From positions 22,242-63,973 of the forward strand of contig NZ_KE386594.1 of NCBI RefSeq assembly GCF_000427825.1: a stretch of 41,732 nt of DNA, given 5' to 3'. The stretch comes from Thermocrispum municipale DSM 44069. GTDB taxonomy: Bacteria; Actinomycetota; Actinomycetes; Mycobacteriales; Pseudonocardiaceae. A model generated the notes under the pieces. It had not been told where the DNA came from. It saw only the letters and a list, made by a program, of their open reading frames with translations, and made no database searches. Positions 33,307 through 41,732 of the stretch are shown here, one piece after another (position 1 is the first letter of the stretch; every line of letters starts with the position of its first letter). Made by a program: the position numbers and the translations under genes.

Positions 33307-34293
33307 TCAGGTTTCCGGCACCGTCACGAATCCCTTGCCGACCAACCAGTCCAGCGCCACCTTCCCGGGATCCTCACCGTCGATGTCGACACGTTTGCAC
33401 AGCTCGATCATCTGCTCGTTGGTCATCGCATCGGAGATCGGCTCGAGCACGTCACGAATCTTCGGGTGAGCTCGCAAGAACGACGTGCGCAGCGTGACCG
33501 CCGCGTTGTACTGCGGGAACGCCTTCTTGTCGTCCTCCAGTACGCGCAGTCCGAGCCCGGCGATCCGGCCGTCGGTGGTGAAGATCTCGCCGATGTTGCA
33601 CGTCCCGCTGTCCACCGCGGCATAGATCGCGCCGGTGCCGAACTGCTTGATCACGGGGTCGGAGAATCCGTACTTCTTCACCGCCGCCGGGAATCCGTCG
33701 CGCCGGCTGATGAACTCGGTCTCCAGGCAGAAGACCGCTTCGTCCGGATTCTTCTTCAGAAACGCCGCCAGATCGGAGTTGGTGCGCAGATTGTGCTTCT
33801 TGGCGTACTCCTCGGTGACGGCGAAACCGTACTGGTCGTTCAGCGGGGAGTACTTCAACCACGTCACGCCGTTCTTCTTGGCGTCCAGCTCGGCGCTGGC
33901 CTTGTACTGGGCCTCTTCGCCGCCGGGCACCGGAAGCTCGTGGCCCTCGTAGTTGATCCAGAGCGTGCCGGTGTACTCCCACGAGATGTCAATCTGCCCG
34001 CTCAGCAACGCCTGCCGGGAGGTGTTGGAACCCTTGATGTCCGAAAGGTCTTGCACGTCTGCCCCTGCGGCCGACAGCGCCAGTTCCGCCAGGTAGGCGA
34101 GCAGGATCTGTTCGGTGAAGTCCTTCGACCCGACGGTGATCGAGACGCCTTCGAGCTCGGGAACGTGCGGGATCTTGCCCGGCTGGACGTCGAACGGCAG
34201 GGCGGCGTTGGTGGTCAAGCCGCAGCCTGCCGACGTCAGCACCACCGACGCCGCGGCCAGCAGTGCGGTCAGTGCCCTGCGCGCACGCCTCAT
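33307..34293 (-). CDS. Glycine betaine/osmoprotectant ABC transporter substrate-binding lipoprotein
   Basis: A 328-residue lipoprotein of the OpuCC/ProX type. The signal ends in LTSAGC with the lipidated Cys at 24. The domain starts at ITVGSKDFTEQILLAYLAEL, the classic opening of this family, and has the ligand-region motif DISWEYTGTLW. The YSPLNDQYGFAVTEEYAKKH hinge also matches. It binds betaine, choline or a related compatible solute outside the membrane and hands it to the two permeases. The ATG at 34293 overlaps the permease stop by four bases (ATGA), so translation is coupled. Confidence 0.95.
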   Translation of the reverse strand: MRRARRALTALLAAASVVLTSAGCGLTTNAALPFDVQPGKIPHVPELEGVSITVGSKDFTEQILLAYLAELALSAAGADVQDLSDIKGSNTSRQALLSGQIDISWEYTGTLWINYEGHELPVPGGEEAQYKASAELDAKKNGVTWLKYSPLNDQYGFAVTEEYAKKHNLRTNSDLAAFLKKNPDEAVFCLETEFISRRDGFPAAVKKYGFSDPVIKQFGTGAIYAAVDSGTCNIGEIFTTDGRIAGLGLRVLEDDKKAFPQYNAAVTLRTSFLRAHPKIRDVLEPISDAMTNEQMIELCKRVDIDGEDPGKVALDWLVGKGFVTVPET

Positions 34294-35063
34294 CGCAGTC
34301 CTTTCGGTCCGAGATACTGCTCGGCCACGGAGCCGAGCCAGTCCACCATCAGTGCCAGCGCGACCGCGAGCACCGCGCCGGTGATCAGCAACGGCGGGCG
34401 GTTCAGCTTGTAGCCGGTGTCGATCAGCACGCCGAACCCGCCCGCGTCCACGAATGCGGCGAATGTCGCGGTGCCCACGGCCAGCACCAGCGACGTACGC
34501 AGGCCGGCCAGGATCAACGGCACGGCGAGCGGCATCTCGATCCGGGCCAGCACCGCGCCCGAGGACATCCCGATGCCCCGCCCGGCGTCGATGAGGGCCG
34601 GGTCGACCTCCTGCAGGCCGACCATGGTGTTGCGCAACACCGGCAGCAACGAATAGAAGGCCAGCGGCAGCACGACCACCCACAGCCCGCCTTCGGCCCC
34701 GGTCAGCAGGAAGAACAGCACCACCACGCCGAGCGCCGGCGCTGCCTGGCCGATGTTGGCGAATCCGATGAAGATCGGAGCCAGCCGTCGCCATCCGGGC
34801 CGGGTGAGCAGGACGCCGAGCGGGACGGCGATGACCACGACCAGCGCGGACACCAGCACGGTGATGAGCATGTGCTCGTACAGCATGGTCAGCAGGGACG
34901 GACCGTTGAGTGTCTCGCGGTCGGTGGCGTCGAGGTCCTGGCTGAACGCCCAGATCAGCACGGCGGCGACCAGCACGAGCACGATCGCAGGCTGGGCAAG
35001 CAGCCGGACCCGTTCCGCCCGCCGCGAGCTCGACTCGGTGGAGAACCCGAGGGTGGTGGTCAT
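34290..35063 (-). CDS. Osmoprotectant ABC transporter permease (second)
   Basis: A 257-residue membrane protein of the OpuB/OpuC permease type, with an added basic N-terminal cytoplasmic segment. There are about six helices. The EAA loop that docks on the ATPase is visible: QEVDPALIDAGRGIGMSSGAVLARIEMPLA. It overlaps the ATPase gene by four bases upstream and the binding-protein gene by four downstream. Together with the permease at 36267-36914 it forms a heterodimeric channel. Confidence 0.94.
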   Translation of the reverse strand: MTTTLGFSTESSSRRAERVRLLAQPAIVLVLVAAVLIWAFSQDLDATDRETLNGPSLLTMLYEHMLITVLVSALVVVIAVPLGVLLTRPGWRRLAPIFIGFANIGQAAPALGVVVLFFLLTGAEGGLWVVVLPLAFYSLLPVLRNTMVGLQEVDPALIDAGRGIGMSSGAVLARIEMPLAVPLILAGLRTSLVLAVGTATFAAFVDAGGFGVLIDTGYKLNRPPLLITGAVLAVALALMVDWLGSVAEQYLGPKGLR

Positions 35064-36274
35064 TGCTCCTCCTGCGCGGCGCCGTCGTCGTTGCGCTCTT
35101 CGCGCAAGGTCTGGATGGTGTCGATGACCGTCTCCAGGTGGATCGTGCCCGCGTACTGGCCTTGTGGACCGGTCACCGGTACGGCCCCGCCCTCGGCCAG
35201 CATCGCCTCCAGGGCGTCCTGCAACGTCGACTGTGTGCTCACCATGTCGCGCAGCGGCTTGCCCGCCGTCGCCAGCGACGTCGCCCTGGGCAGGTCACGC
35301 GCGTGCACCCAGCGGCTCGGCCGGTTGCGGCGGTCGAGCACCAGCGCATAGAGGTGACGCGAATTGGCCAGCTTCTCCCGCACCGCGGCGGGCGACTCGT
35401 CGACGCTGACCGTCACCGCTTCCTGGCGCAGCTCGACGTCCCGCACGCGCAGCAGGGTGAGCTGCTTGAGCGAGGCGCCCGCACCGACGAAGCCGGCGAC
35501 GGTGTCGTCCGCCGGGTTGGCCAGGATGGCCTCGGGGGTGTCGTACTGCAGGATCTTCGACGAGTTGCCCAGCACCGCGATCTTGTCGCCGAGCTTGACC
35601 GCTTCGTCGAAGTCGTGCGTGACGAACACGATCGTCTTGTGCAGCTCGTCCTGCAGGCGCAGCAACTCGTCCTGCAGGTTGCCCCTGGTGATGGGGTCCA
35701 CCGCGCCGAACGGCTCGTCCATCAGCAGCACCGGCGGATCCGCCGCCAACGCCCGCGCGACGCCGACGCGCTGTTGCTGGCCGCCGGACAGTTGCCGCGG
35801 GTACCGGTTGCGGAACGTGTCGACGTCCAGGCCGACGAGGTCGAGCAGTTCGTCCACCCGGTCGGCGATCTTCTTCTTGTCCCAGCCGAGCAGCCCGGGC
35901 ACGACGCCGATGTTCTGCGCCACGGTGAAGTGCGGGAACAGGCCGGCTTGCTGGATGGCGTAGCCGATCTTGCGACGCAGCTTGTCCGGGTTGAGCGACT
36001 GGGTGTCCTCGCCGTCGATGCGGATGGTGCCCGACGTCGGCTCGATCAGCCGGTTGATCATCCGCATCGTGGTGGTCTTGCCACACCCGGACGGCCCGAC
36101 CAAGATGACGATCTTGCCCGCCGGGATCGTCATCGTCACGTCGTCCACCGCGGGGTTCTTGCTGCCCGGGTAGCGCTTGGTGACGTTGGTCAGGGTGATC
36201 TCCGCGCCGGTCGTGGTGCTCTCCGCGGCCCCGCCGGGCTGCACACTTTCCTGGGATTCGGTCACGTCAGTCAC
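35060..36274 (-). CDS. Osmoprotectant ABC transporter ATP-binding protein with CBS domains
   Basis: A 404-residue OpuCA/ProV-type ATPase from the GTG at 36274. Walker A is GPSGCGKTT, the signature is LSGGQQQR, Walker B is VLLMDEPFGA, and the switch His is in VFVTHDFDEA. Residues about 275-390 form two CBS modules; in OpuA-type systems these sense ionic strength and gate transport. The last residues (EERNDDGAAQEEQ) are acidic, as in some family members where a charged tail modulates osmosensing. It overlaps the first permease gene by eight bases and the second by four. Confidence 0.96.
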   Translation of the reverse strand: MTDVTESQESVQPGGAAESTTTGAEITLTNVTKRYPGSKNPAVDDVTMTIPAGKIVILVGPSGCGKTTTMRMINRLIEPTSGTIRIDGEDTQSLNPDKLRRKIGYAIQQAGLFPHFTVAQNIGVVPGLLGWDKKKIADRVDELLDLVGLDVDTFRNRYPRQLSGGQQQRVGVARALAADPPVLLMDEPFGAVDPITRGNLQDELLRLQDELHKTIVFVTHDFDEAVKLGDKIAVLGNSSKILQYDTPEAILANPADDTVAGFVGAGASLKQLTLLRVRDVELRQEAVTVSVDESPAAVREKLANSRHLYALVLDRRNRPSRWVHARDLPRATSLATAGKPLRDMVSTQSTLQDALEAMLAEGGAVPVTGPQGQYAGTIHLETVIDTIQTLREERNDDGAAQEEQ

Positions 36275-36914
36275 GGATGCCCCTCGGTGTGGTCAGACGA
36301 TTGATGAGCAGGTAGATGCCGTCCAGCACCAGCGCGAGGATGACCACGCCGATGGTTCCGGCCAGAGCTTGGTTGGTGGCGTTGGCACTGCCCGCGCGGG
36401 TGAGGCCGGCGAACACCTCGGAGCCGAGTCCCGGGCCCTTGGCGTAGGCGACCACCACGGCGATACCCATCAGCATCTGGGTCGCCACCCGCATGCCCGC
36501 CAGGATCGCGGGCCAGGCCAACGCGAGCTCGATCCTGGTGAGCACGCTGATCCGGCTCATCCCGATGCCGCGGGCGGCGTCCACGATGGCCGGATTGACC
36601 CCGGACAGCCCCACGATGGTGTTACGCACGATGGGCAGCAGGCCGTACAGCACCAGCACGGTCATCGACGGCGCCACGCCGAGTCCGAGGACCGGAATCA
36701 GCAGACCGAGCAGCGCGAACGACGGAATCGTCAGCACCGCACTGGCCAGCGCGGTGGCGATCGCCGACCCCGCGGGGGAGCGATAGACCGCGATTCCGAT
36801 GCCCACACCCAGCAGCGTCGCCAACAACGTTGCCTGGACGACCTCGCTGGTGTGCAGCCAGGCCTGCAACGACAGTTTGTCCCAGCGATCGACGACGTAT
36901 TCCCACAGGTTCAA
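36267..36914 (-). CDS. Osmoprotectant ABC transporter permease (first gene of operon)
   Basis: A 215-residue permease. The TTG at 36914 is the start, because GGCGGAG lies five bases upstream and the product then begins MNLWEYVVDRWDKLSLQAW, like OpuCB/OpuCD proteins. There are about five to six helices and a typical EAA loop (GVNPAIVDAARGIGMSRISV). It shares LLPIVRNTIVGL with the second permease, LLPVLRNTMVGL there, confirming an old duplication. It heads the transport operon, 38 bases downstream of the promoter -10 element. Confidence 0.94.
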   Translation of the reverse strand: MNLWEYVVDRWDKLSLQAWLHTSEVVQATLLATLLGVGIGIAVYRSPAGSAIATALASAVLTIPSFALLGLLIPVLGLGVAPSMTVLVLYGLLPIVRNTIVGLSGVNPAIVDAARGIGMSRISVLTRIELALAWPAILAGMRVATQMLMGIAVVVAYAKGPGLGSEVFAGLTRAGSANATNQALAGTIGVVILALVLDGIYLLINRLTTPRGIRD

Positions 36915-36951
36915 AACGGCTCCGCCTTTCTCAGCCGGTGGGTGGTGGCCA

Positions 36952-36979
36952 AGTCTAGCCAGCGGGTCAACGTATTCAA
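36952..36979 (-). promoter_or_regulatory. Sigma-70-type promoter of the osmoprotectant operon
   Basis: On the minus strand, TTGAAT (36979-36974) and TAGACT (36957-36952) are separated by 16 bases and match the -35 and -10 of actinobacterial housekeeping promoters. The -10 ends 37 bases before the TTG start, leaving room for a short leader with the ribosome site. Confidence 0.7.
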
Positions 36980-37349
36980 GGAATTCTCGGCGCGGCGGCG
37001 CGGCGATGAAGATCGCGCACTTGTGTGCGTTATGCCCGAATCGGGCAAATCTCGGTAGTAGCCGTCTGACCAGCCGAAATACCATTGATCGGGCTCGAAT
37101 TCGGCTCGCCTCCAGGTGGGTGAAATGGGTTGTGATCGCGGGAGCGATCCAGCCGGTTCAAGATCGGAGAATGTGATCCAACTGTCGCCCCGGTGTGCCA
37201 TAGCCGATGAGATGTGAGAACCTGTGCGATTTGCCGACGTGATCTTCGGGATGTGCGCGCGTGCGACGAACGCGCGCCCCGAGGCGGTGGAATACGTGTG
37301 CGGCCGCTCGGTCACCCTCGGCGGGACGGGCCGTGGCAATTCCTGAATT

Positions 37350-37374
37350 CGATATGCGCAACGGTTGCGTATCG
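37350..37374. promoter_or_regulatory. Operator-like inverted repeat upstream of hrpA
   Basis: CGATATGCGCAAC (37350-37362) and GTTGCGTATCG (37364-37374) are inverted copies differing only by two extra bases in the left arm. It lies about 205 bp before hrpA in a local AT-richer stretch. A dimeric repressor could bind here. Confidence 0.45.
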
Positions 37375-37427
37375 TGATCGGTCATGGCTGCCGGGTGGGG
37401 TGGGAGCGGCCATCGGCCGCGCGAGCC

Positions 37428-37516
37428 GCGGACCGGATCCAGCTGGACGCGACGCCGAGTCCCGGGGTCGAGCGGACCGGATCCAGCCGGACGCGACGCC
37501 GAGTCACCGGGGTCGC
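37428..37516. repeat. Two 44-45-bp direct repeats upstream of hrpA
   Basis: Units 37428-37471 and 37472-37516 (beginning GCGGACCGGATCCAGC) differ at about three positions. They are contiguous and 65 bp before hrpA. Purpose unknown. Confidence 0.85.
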
Positions 37517-37580
37517 GCGATGCGGCGTGCGCGATATTCGGCTGAGCCGGCCGAGCCGGGCCGGATAGGCTGGTTACTCG

Positions 37581-40500
37581 ATGTCACTTACCCCCTCTTC
37601 GCTGCGCCGGCGCACCGGCGAGCTCATGTTGCGCGATCGCCCTCGGTTCCGCCGGCGGCTCGACAAAGCGCGCAGCGAGCAAGCGCTGAGCGCGATCGCG
37701 GCCGACCTGGAGGCCGCCGAACGCCTGGTGCAGAGCCGCCGGGACAGCGTGCCGAAGGTGACCTACCCGCCGCAGCTGCCGGTCAGTCAGCGGGTGGACG
37801 ACCTGGCGCGGGTCATCGCGGAGAACCAGGTGGTGGTCGTCGCGGGGGAGACCGGCTCGGGCAAGACCACCCAGCTGCCCAAGATCTGCCTGGACATCGG
37901 GCGCGGCGTGCACGGCATGATCGGCCACACCCAGCCGCGGCGGATCGCCGCCCGCACGGTGGCCGAACGCATCGCGAGCGAGCTGAACACCGAGGTGGGC
38001 GACGCGGTCGGCTGGCAGGTCCGGTTCACCGACCAGGTCAGCGACCGGACGTTGGTCAAGGTCATGACCGACGGCATCCTGCTCGCCGAGATCCAGCGGG
38101 ACCGGATGCTGCGCTCGTACGACACGATCATCATCGACGAGGCGCACGAGCGCAGCCTGAACATCGACTTCCTGCTCGGCTACCTCAAACGGCTGCTGCC
38201 GAAGCGACCGGACCTGAAGCTGATCATCACCTCGGCGACGATCGACCCGGAGCGGTTCGCCCGGCATTTCGCCACCGACGGCAAGCCCGCGCCGATCGTG
38301 GAGGTCTCCGGCCGCACGTACCCGGTCGAGGTCCGCTACCGGCCGGTGGTCGACCCGGAGGACCCGGCGACCCAGGATCGCGACCAGATCCAGGCGATCT
38401 GCGACGCGGTGCGTGAGCTGCAAGCCGAAGGGCCCGGCGACATCCTGGTCTTCCTGTCCGGTGAGCGGGAGATCAGGGACACCGCCGATGCGCTGAACGC
38501 GATGGAGTTGCGCGACACCGAGGTGCTGCCGTTGTACTCCCGGCTGGCGGCGGCCGAGCAGCATCGGGTCTTCCAGCCGCACCGCGGCCGACGCATCGTG
38601 CTCGCCACCAACGTGGCGGAGACGTCGCTGACCGTTCCCGGCATCAAATACGTCATCGACCCGGGCACGGCGCGGATCTCGCGCTACAGCCACCGGCTCA
38701 AGGTGCAGCGCCTGCCGATCGAACCGATTTCCCAGGCGTCGGCCAACCAGCGCAAAGGCCGCTGTGGCCGGACGTCGGACGGCATCTGCATCCGGCTGTA
38801 CTCCGAGGAAGACTTCGCATCGCGGCCGGAGTTCACCGACCCGGAGATCCTGCGCACCAACCTGGCGTCGGTCCTGTTGCAGATGGCGTCGGCAGAGCTG
38901 GGTGACATCGCCGACTTCCCGTTCATCGATCCGCCGGACCGGCGGCAGGTCGCCGACGGCCTCGCCCTGCTGCGGGAGCTCGGGGCGCTCGAGGGCAACA
39001 AACTCACCTCGGTGGGCAGGCAGCTCGCCCGCCTCCCGGTCGACCCGCGGATGGCCCGCATGGTCGTGCAGGCCCACCGCAACGGCTGCCTGCGCGAAGT
39101 CCTGGTCATCGCCGCCGCGCTGTCGATCCAGGATCCGCGCGAACGACCGGCCGAACATCAGCAGGCGGCGGACGCCCTGCACGCCAGGTTCGCCGACCAG
39201 ACGTCGGACTTCCTCAGCTACCTGAACCTGTGGGACTACCTGCGGGAGAAGCAGCGCGAGCTGTCGTCCAGCCGGTTCCGCAGGCTGTGCAAGCAGGAGT
39301 ACCTCAACTACGTGCGCGTACGCGAATGGCAGGACTTGTACGCGCAGCTGCGGGACACCGCCAAGCAAGTCGGTATCACCGCAGGCAAACGCACCGGGCG
39401 TGCGGACTACCAGAGCATCCACACCAGCCTGCTGGCCGGCCTGCTGTCCCACGTCGGGCTCAAGGATCCGGAGACCCGAGACTTCCTGGGCGCCCGCAAC
39501 GGCCGGTTCGCCGTGTTTCCCGGGTCGGCCTTGTTCCGCAAGACCCCGCGCTGGGTGATGGCCGCCGAGCTGGTGGAGACCACCAGGTTGTGGGGTCGGA
39601 TCTGCGCCAAGATCGAGCCGGAGTGGGTCGAGTCGCTGGCCGGCCACCTGGTGAAACGGCGCTACGCCGAGCCGCACTGGGAGCGCAAGCGGGGCGCGGT
39701 CGTGGCCTACGAGACGGTGACGCTCTACGGCGTTCCGCTGGTGTCCGGGCGCAAGGTCGACTACGCCAGGATCGAACCGGAGCTGTGCCGCGAGCTGTTC
39801 ATCCGGCATGCGCTGGTCGAGGGCGACTGGGACACCCACCACGCGTTCTTCCACGCCAACCGCAAACGGCTCGGTGAGGTCGAGGAGCTGGAACACCGGG
39901 CCCGTCGCCGCGACATCCTGGTCGACGACCACGCGCTGTTCGAGTTCTACGACGCCCGCATCCCCGACCACGTGGTGTCCGCGCGGCACTTCGACGCGTG
40001 GTGGAAGAAGGAACGTCGCAAGCGTCCGTCGCTGCTGGACTTCGACCCCACGATGCTGGTCACCGAGGCCGCCGCGGACATCAGCGACGAGGACTACCCG
40101 CAGCACTGGCCGCAGGGCGAGCTGGATCTGCCACTGACGTACCAGTTCGAGCCGGGTTCGGACGCCGACGGCGTGACGGTGCACATCCCGCTCGAGGTGC
40201 TCAACCAGGTCGAGGACCGCGGCTTCGAGTGGCTGGTGCCGGGCATGCGCGAGGAACTGATCACCGCACTGATCAAGACGTTGCCGAAGCGGCTGCGCCG
40301 CGAACTGGTGCCCGCTCCCGACACCGCGAAGGCCGTGCTCGGGCCCCTGGAGGAGCACGACGGTCCGCTGCTGCCTGCGCTCAGCCACGAACTGCTCAGG
40401 CTGAAGGCCGTCGACGTTCCGGTCGACGCGTGGGACCTGGCCGCGTTGCCCGATCACCTGCGGATGACCTTCCGGGTCGTCGACGGCAAGGGCCGCACGC

Positions 40501-41552
40501 TCGGCGAAGGCAAGGATCTCGATGCGCTGCGGCAGCGTCTGGCACCCAAGGTGCAGACGGCGATCGCGCGGGCCGCCGAGAAGATCGAGCGACGCGGGCT
40601 CACCTCGTGGGAGCTCGACGAGTTGCCGCGGGAGTTCAGCAGCCGGACTCGCGGCTCGACCGTGCAAGGGTATCCGGCGTTGACCGACGCCGGCGAGGCC
40701 GTCGACGTGCGGGTCTATCCCACGGAGGGCGAGCAGAAGGCAGCGATGTGGCGCGGCACCCGCAAGCTGATCCTGCTCAACGTCCCGTCGCCGAAGAAAC
40801 TGCTGCGCCAGGCGTTGACCAGCAAGGAGAAGTTGCAGCTGGCGCACAACCCGCACGGCAGTGTGGCCGGGCTGCTGGAGGACTGCATCGCCTGCGCGGC
40901 TGATCACTTGATGGCCGAGGCAGGGGGACCGGCCTGGGACGCCGACGGCTTCGCCAAGCTCACCGACGCGGTCCGCGCCGGTCTCGGGCCGACGCTGCTG
41001 GAGACGGTCGAGCGGGTGCGCCGCGTTCTCGTCGCCTGGCACGACGTGCGGACCGGGCGCGAGGCCATGCGTGGCTTCGACGAGGCGATGGCGGACATCG
41101 ACGAACAGGTGGGTGGGCTGGTCTACGACGGGTTCATCGCGGACAGCGGGTTCGAGCGACTGCCGGACATCGAGCGCTACCTGCGCGCGGTGCAGCGCAG
41201 ACTGGAGAAGCTGCCGCGGGACGGCGCGCGGGACACGCAGCGGATGCGCATCGTGCGTGACCTGACCGAGGAGTACCGCGCCCTGGTGGCCGAGGTGCCG
41301 CCGGGTCACGACGTGCCCGCCGAGCTGAACAACATTCGCTGGATGCTGGAGGAGCTGCGGGTCAGCTTCTTCGCGCAGACGCTGGGGACGGCGTACCCGG
41401 TGTCGGAGAAGCGGGTGATCCGGGCGCTGGACGTGTCCCGCGTCAAGAATCTGGCTCAGTTTTCTTGGATGAAAGTTGTGCTTGTTGATCTTGCTGGTGG
41501 ATCTCGATCGGTCGTTGCATGCCGAGTGCCTCGTGGGGGCGGATGTGGTTGA
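37581..41552 (+). CDS. hrpA: ATP-dependent RNA helicase HrpA, C-terminus altered by an IS junction
   Basis: A 1,323-residue DEAH-box helicase. Walker A is GETGSGKTT (about residue 89), the DEAH box is IIIDEAHERS (about 184) and motif III is SAT (218). The helicase C domain has GRCGRTSDGICIRLY (about 393), followed by HA2, an OB-fold and the long DUF3418-type C-terminal half (about 690-1285) of HrpA. In E. coli HrpA resolves stalled ribosomes on mRNA; the actinobacterial homologue probably has a similar role. The conserved terminal motif QTLGTAYPVSEKRVIRALDV is present. From about residue 1287 (base 41440) the frame reads antisense through a transposase 3' end, so the last 36 residues are foreign. 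Only a few native residues appear lost and function is probably kept. Confidence 0.93.
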   Translation: MSLTPSSLRRRTGELMLRDRPRFRRRLDKARSEQALSAIAADLEAAERLVQSRRDSVPKVTYPPQLPVSQRVDDLARVIAENQVVVVAGETGSGKTTQLPKICLDIGRGVHGMIGHTQPRRIAARTVAERIASELNTEVGDAVGWQVRFTDQVSDRTLVKVMTDGILLAEIQRDRMLRSYDTIIIDEAHERSLNIDFLLGYLKRLLPKRPDLKLIITSATIDPERFARHFATDGKPAPIVEVSGRTYPVEVRYRPVVDPEDPATQDRDQIQAICDAVRELQAEGPGDILVFLSGEREIRDTADALNAMELRDTEVLPLYSRLAAAEQHRVFQPHRGRRIVLATNVAETSLTVPGIKYVIDPGTARISRYSHRLKVQRLPIEPISQASANQRKGRCGRTSDGICIRLYSEEDFASRPEFTDPEILRTNLASVLLQMASAELGDIADFPFIDPPDRRQVADGLALLRELGALEGNKLTSVGRQLARLPVDPRMARMVVQAHRNGCLREVLVIAAALSIQDPRERPAEHQQAADALHARFADQTSDFLSYLNLWDYLREKQRELSSSRFRRLCKQEYLNYVRVREWQDLYAQLRDTAKQVGITAGKRTGRADYQSIHTSLLAGLLSHVGLKDPETRDFLGARNGRFAVFPGSALFRKTPRWVMAAELVETTRLWGRICAKIEPEWVESLAGHLVKRRYAEPHWERKRGAVVAYETVTLYGVPLVSGRKVDYARIEPELCRELFIRHALVEGDWDTHHAFFHANRKRLGEVEELEHRARRRDILVDDHALFEFYDARIPDHVVSARHFDAWWKKERRKRPSLLDFDPTMLVTEAAADISDEDYPQHWPQGELDLPLTYQFEPGSDADGVTVHIPLEVLNQVEDRGFEWLVPGMREELITALIKTLPKRLRRELVPAPDTAKAVLGPLEEHDGPLLPALSHELLRLKAVDVPVDAWDLAALPDHLRMTFRVVDGKGRTLGEGKDLDALRQRLAPKVQTAIARAAEKIERRGLTSWELDELPREFSSRTRGSTVQGYPALTDAGEAVDVRVYPTEGEQKAAMWRGTRKLILLNVPSPKKLLRQALTSKEKLQLAHNPHGSVAGLLEDCIACAADHLMAEAGGPAWDADGFAKLTDAVRAGLGPTLLETVERVRRVLVAWHDVRTGREAMRGFDEAMADIDEQVGGLVYDGFIADSGFERLPDIERYLRAVQRRLEKLPRDGARDTQRMRIVRDLTEEYRALVAEVPPGHDVPAELNNIRWMLEELRVSFFAQTLGTAYPVSEKRVIRALDVSRVKNLAQFSWMKVVLVDLAGGSRSVVACRVPRGGGCG

Positions 41553-41732
41553 ACACGTGCCGGTAGCGCTCGGCCTCGGCGGCGAGGGTCTGCCCGTCGT
41601 CGATCTCCATCCGGTAGAGGTGCTCGTACTTCAGCGATCCGAATGCCCGTTCCCGCACGCCGTTCTGGCCGGGTGAGCGACGCCGGGTGCGGATGTGGAG
41701 CAGCTCGGGGCGAGAGGCGATGAACGCGGCGA
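41443..41732 (-). mobile_element. IS transposase 3' end (IS3-type integrase C-terminus), cut by window edge
   Basis: The minus-strand frame is open from the right edge to a TGA at 41443-41445 and encodes about 95 residues of an rve-type integrase end: RPELLHIRTRRRSPGQNGVR, ERAFGSLKYEHLYRMEIDDG, then RYRHVFNHIRPHEALGMQRP. The catalytic Glu region is ERAFGSLKYEH. This matches the C-terminal part of IS3/IS481-like transposases. The left boundary of the element should lie close to 41440, where the HrpA homology ends; I cannot see the other end or confirm terminal repeats. The rest lies outside the window. Confidence 0.88.

Larger units (their letters stand above)
36915..37580. other. 666-bp divergent intergenic region
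   Basis: Between the transport operon and hrpA. It holds the operon promoter (36952-36979), an inverted repeat (37350-37374), and two 44-45-bp direct repeats (37428-37516). I see no gene. hrpA has no ribosome site; TAGGCT at 37567-37572, eight bases before its ATG, would suit a leaderless transcript. Confidence 0.6.

Noticed and set aside
36911-37339. Minus-strand frame of 142 codons upstream of the transport operon
   Set aside because: It overlaps the operon promoter and the permease start, and its composition looks non-coding.
37584-41309. Minus-strand frame of 1,241 codons antisense to hrpA
   Set aside because: The plus strand carries an unmistakable HrpA with all helicase motifs; the antisense product has no recognisable domain.

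Overview
The window is about 70 percent GC, with strong third-position GC bias, frequent GTG/TTG starts, ATGA/GTGA stop-start overlaps and several probably leaderless genes. The protein set (SARP regulators, NarL-type kinases, ECF sigma, osmoprotectant ABC operon, EccA-like AAA+ protein, F420-type luciferase-fold oxidoreductase, HrpA with an actinobacterial C-terminus) points to a filamentous actinomycete. The family Pseudonocardiaceae (Amycolatopsis/Lentzea/Kibdelosporangium-like) is my best guess, but the genus cannot be fixed from the sequence alone.

Left block (1-12.1 kb, plus strand): four closely spaced co-directional genes. They encode a giant repeat protein whose start lies outside the window, a proline-rich scaffold with a C-terminal ADP-ribosyltransferase-fold domain lacking the usual ExE glutamates, an unrecognised 279-residue protein, and a fusion of a parallel beta-helix to two CbxX/CfxQ (EccA-like) AAA+ modules. 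The AAA+ type and the large repeat protein recall type VII secretion or polymorphic-toxin neighbourhoods, but no WXG100 or ecc core gene is visible here. This block is the best candidate for an undescribed system.

Middle block (12.1-29.7 kb): a luciferase-like oxidoreductase; a truncated NarL-type kinase; two small hypotheticals; an M23 endopeptidase with a hairpin-rich leader; an ECF sigma factor without an adjacent anti-sigma gene; an orphan LuxR regulator with a degenerate receiver; two tandem SARP-STAND regulators followed by a complete NarL-type kinase and a VanZ-like membrane protein; a lipoprotein alpha/beta hydrolase; and a minus-strand signalling operon (truncated kinase, complete response regulator, degenerate kinase-like 531-residue protein). 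The two truncated kinases, 15.5 kb apart, are paralogues and share an upstream repeat element.

Right block (29.9-41.7 kb): a membrane-anchored Hsp70 ATPase domain with an extracytoplasmic domain resembling the C-terminal galactose-binding-like domain of ExoP-type glycoside hydrolases; a secreted aldose 1-epimerase at the end of a four-gene glycine betaine/osmoprotectant ABC operon with a recognisable sigma-70-type promoter; and a 1.3 kb-codon HrpA helicase whose reading frame ends inside the 3' end of an IS transposase gene that runs off the right edge.

No rRNA, tRNA, CRISPR array or phage structural gene was recognised.
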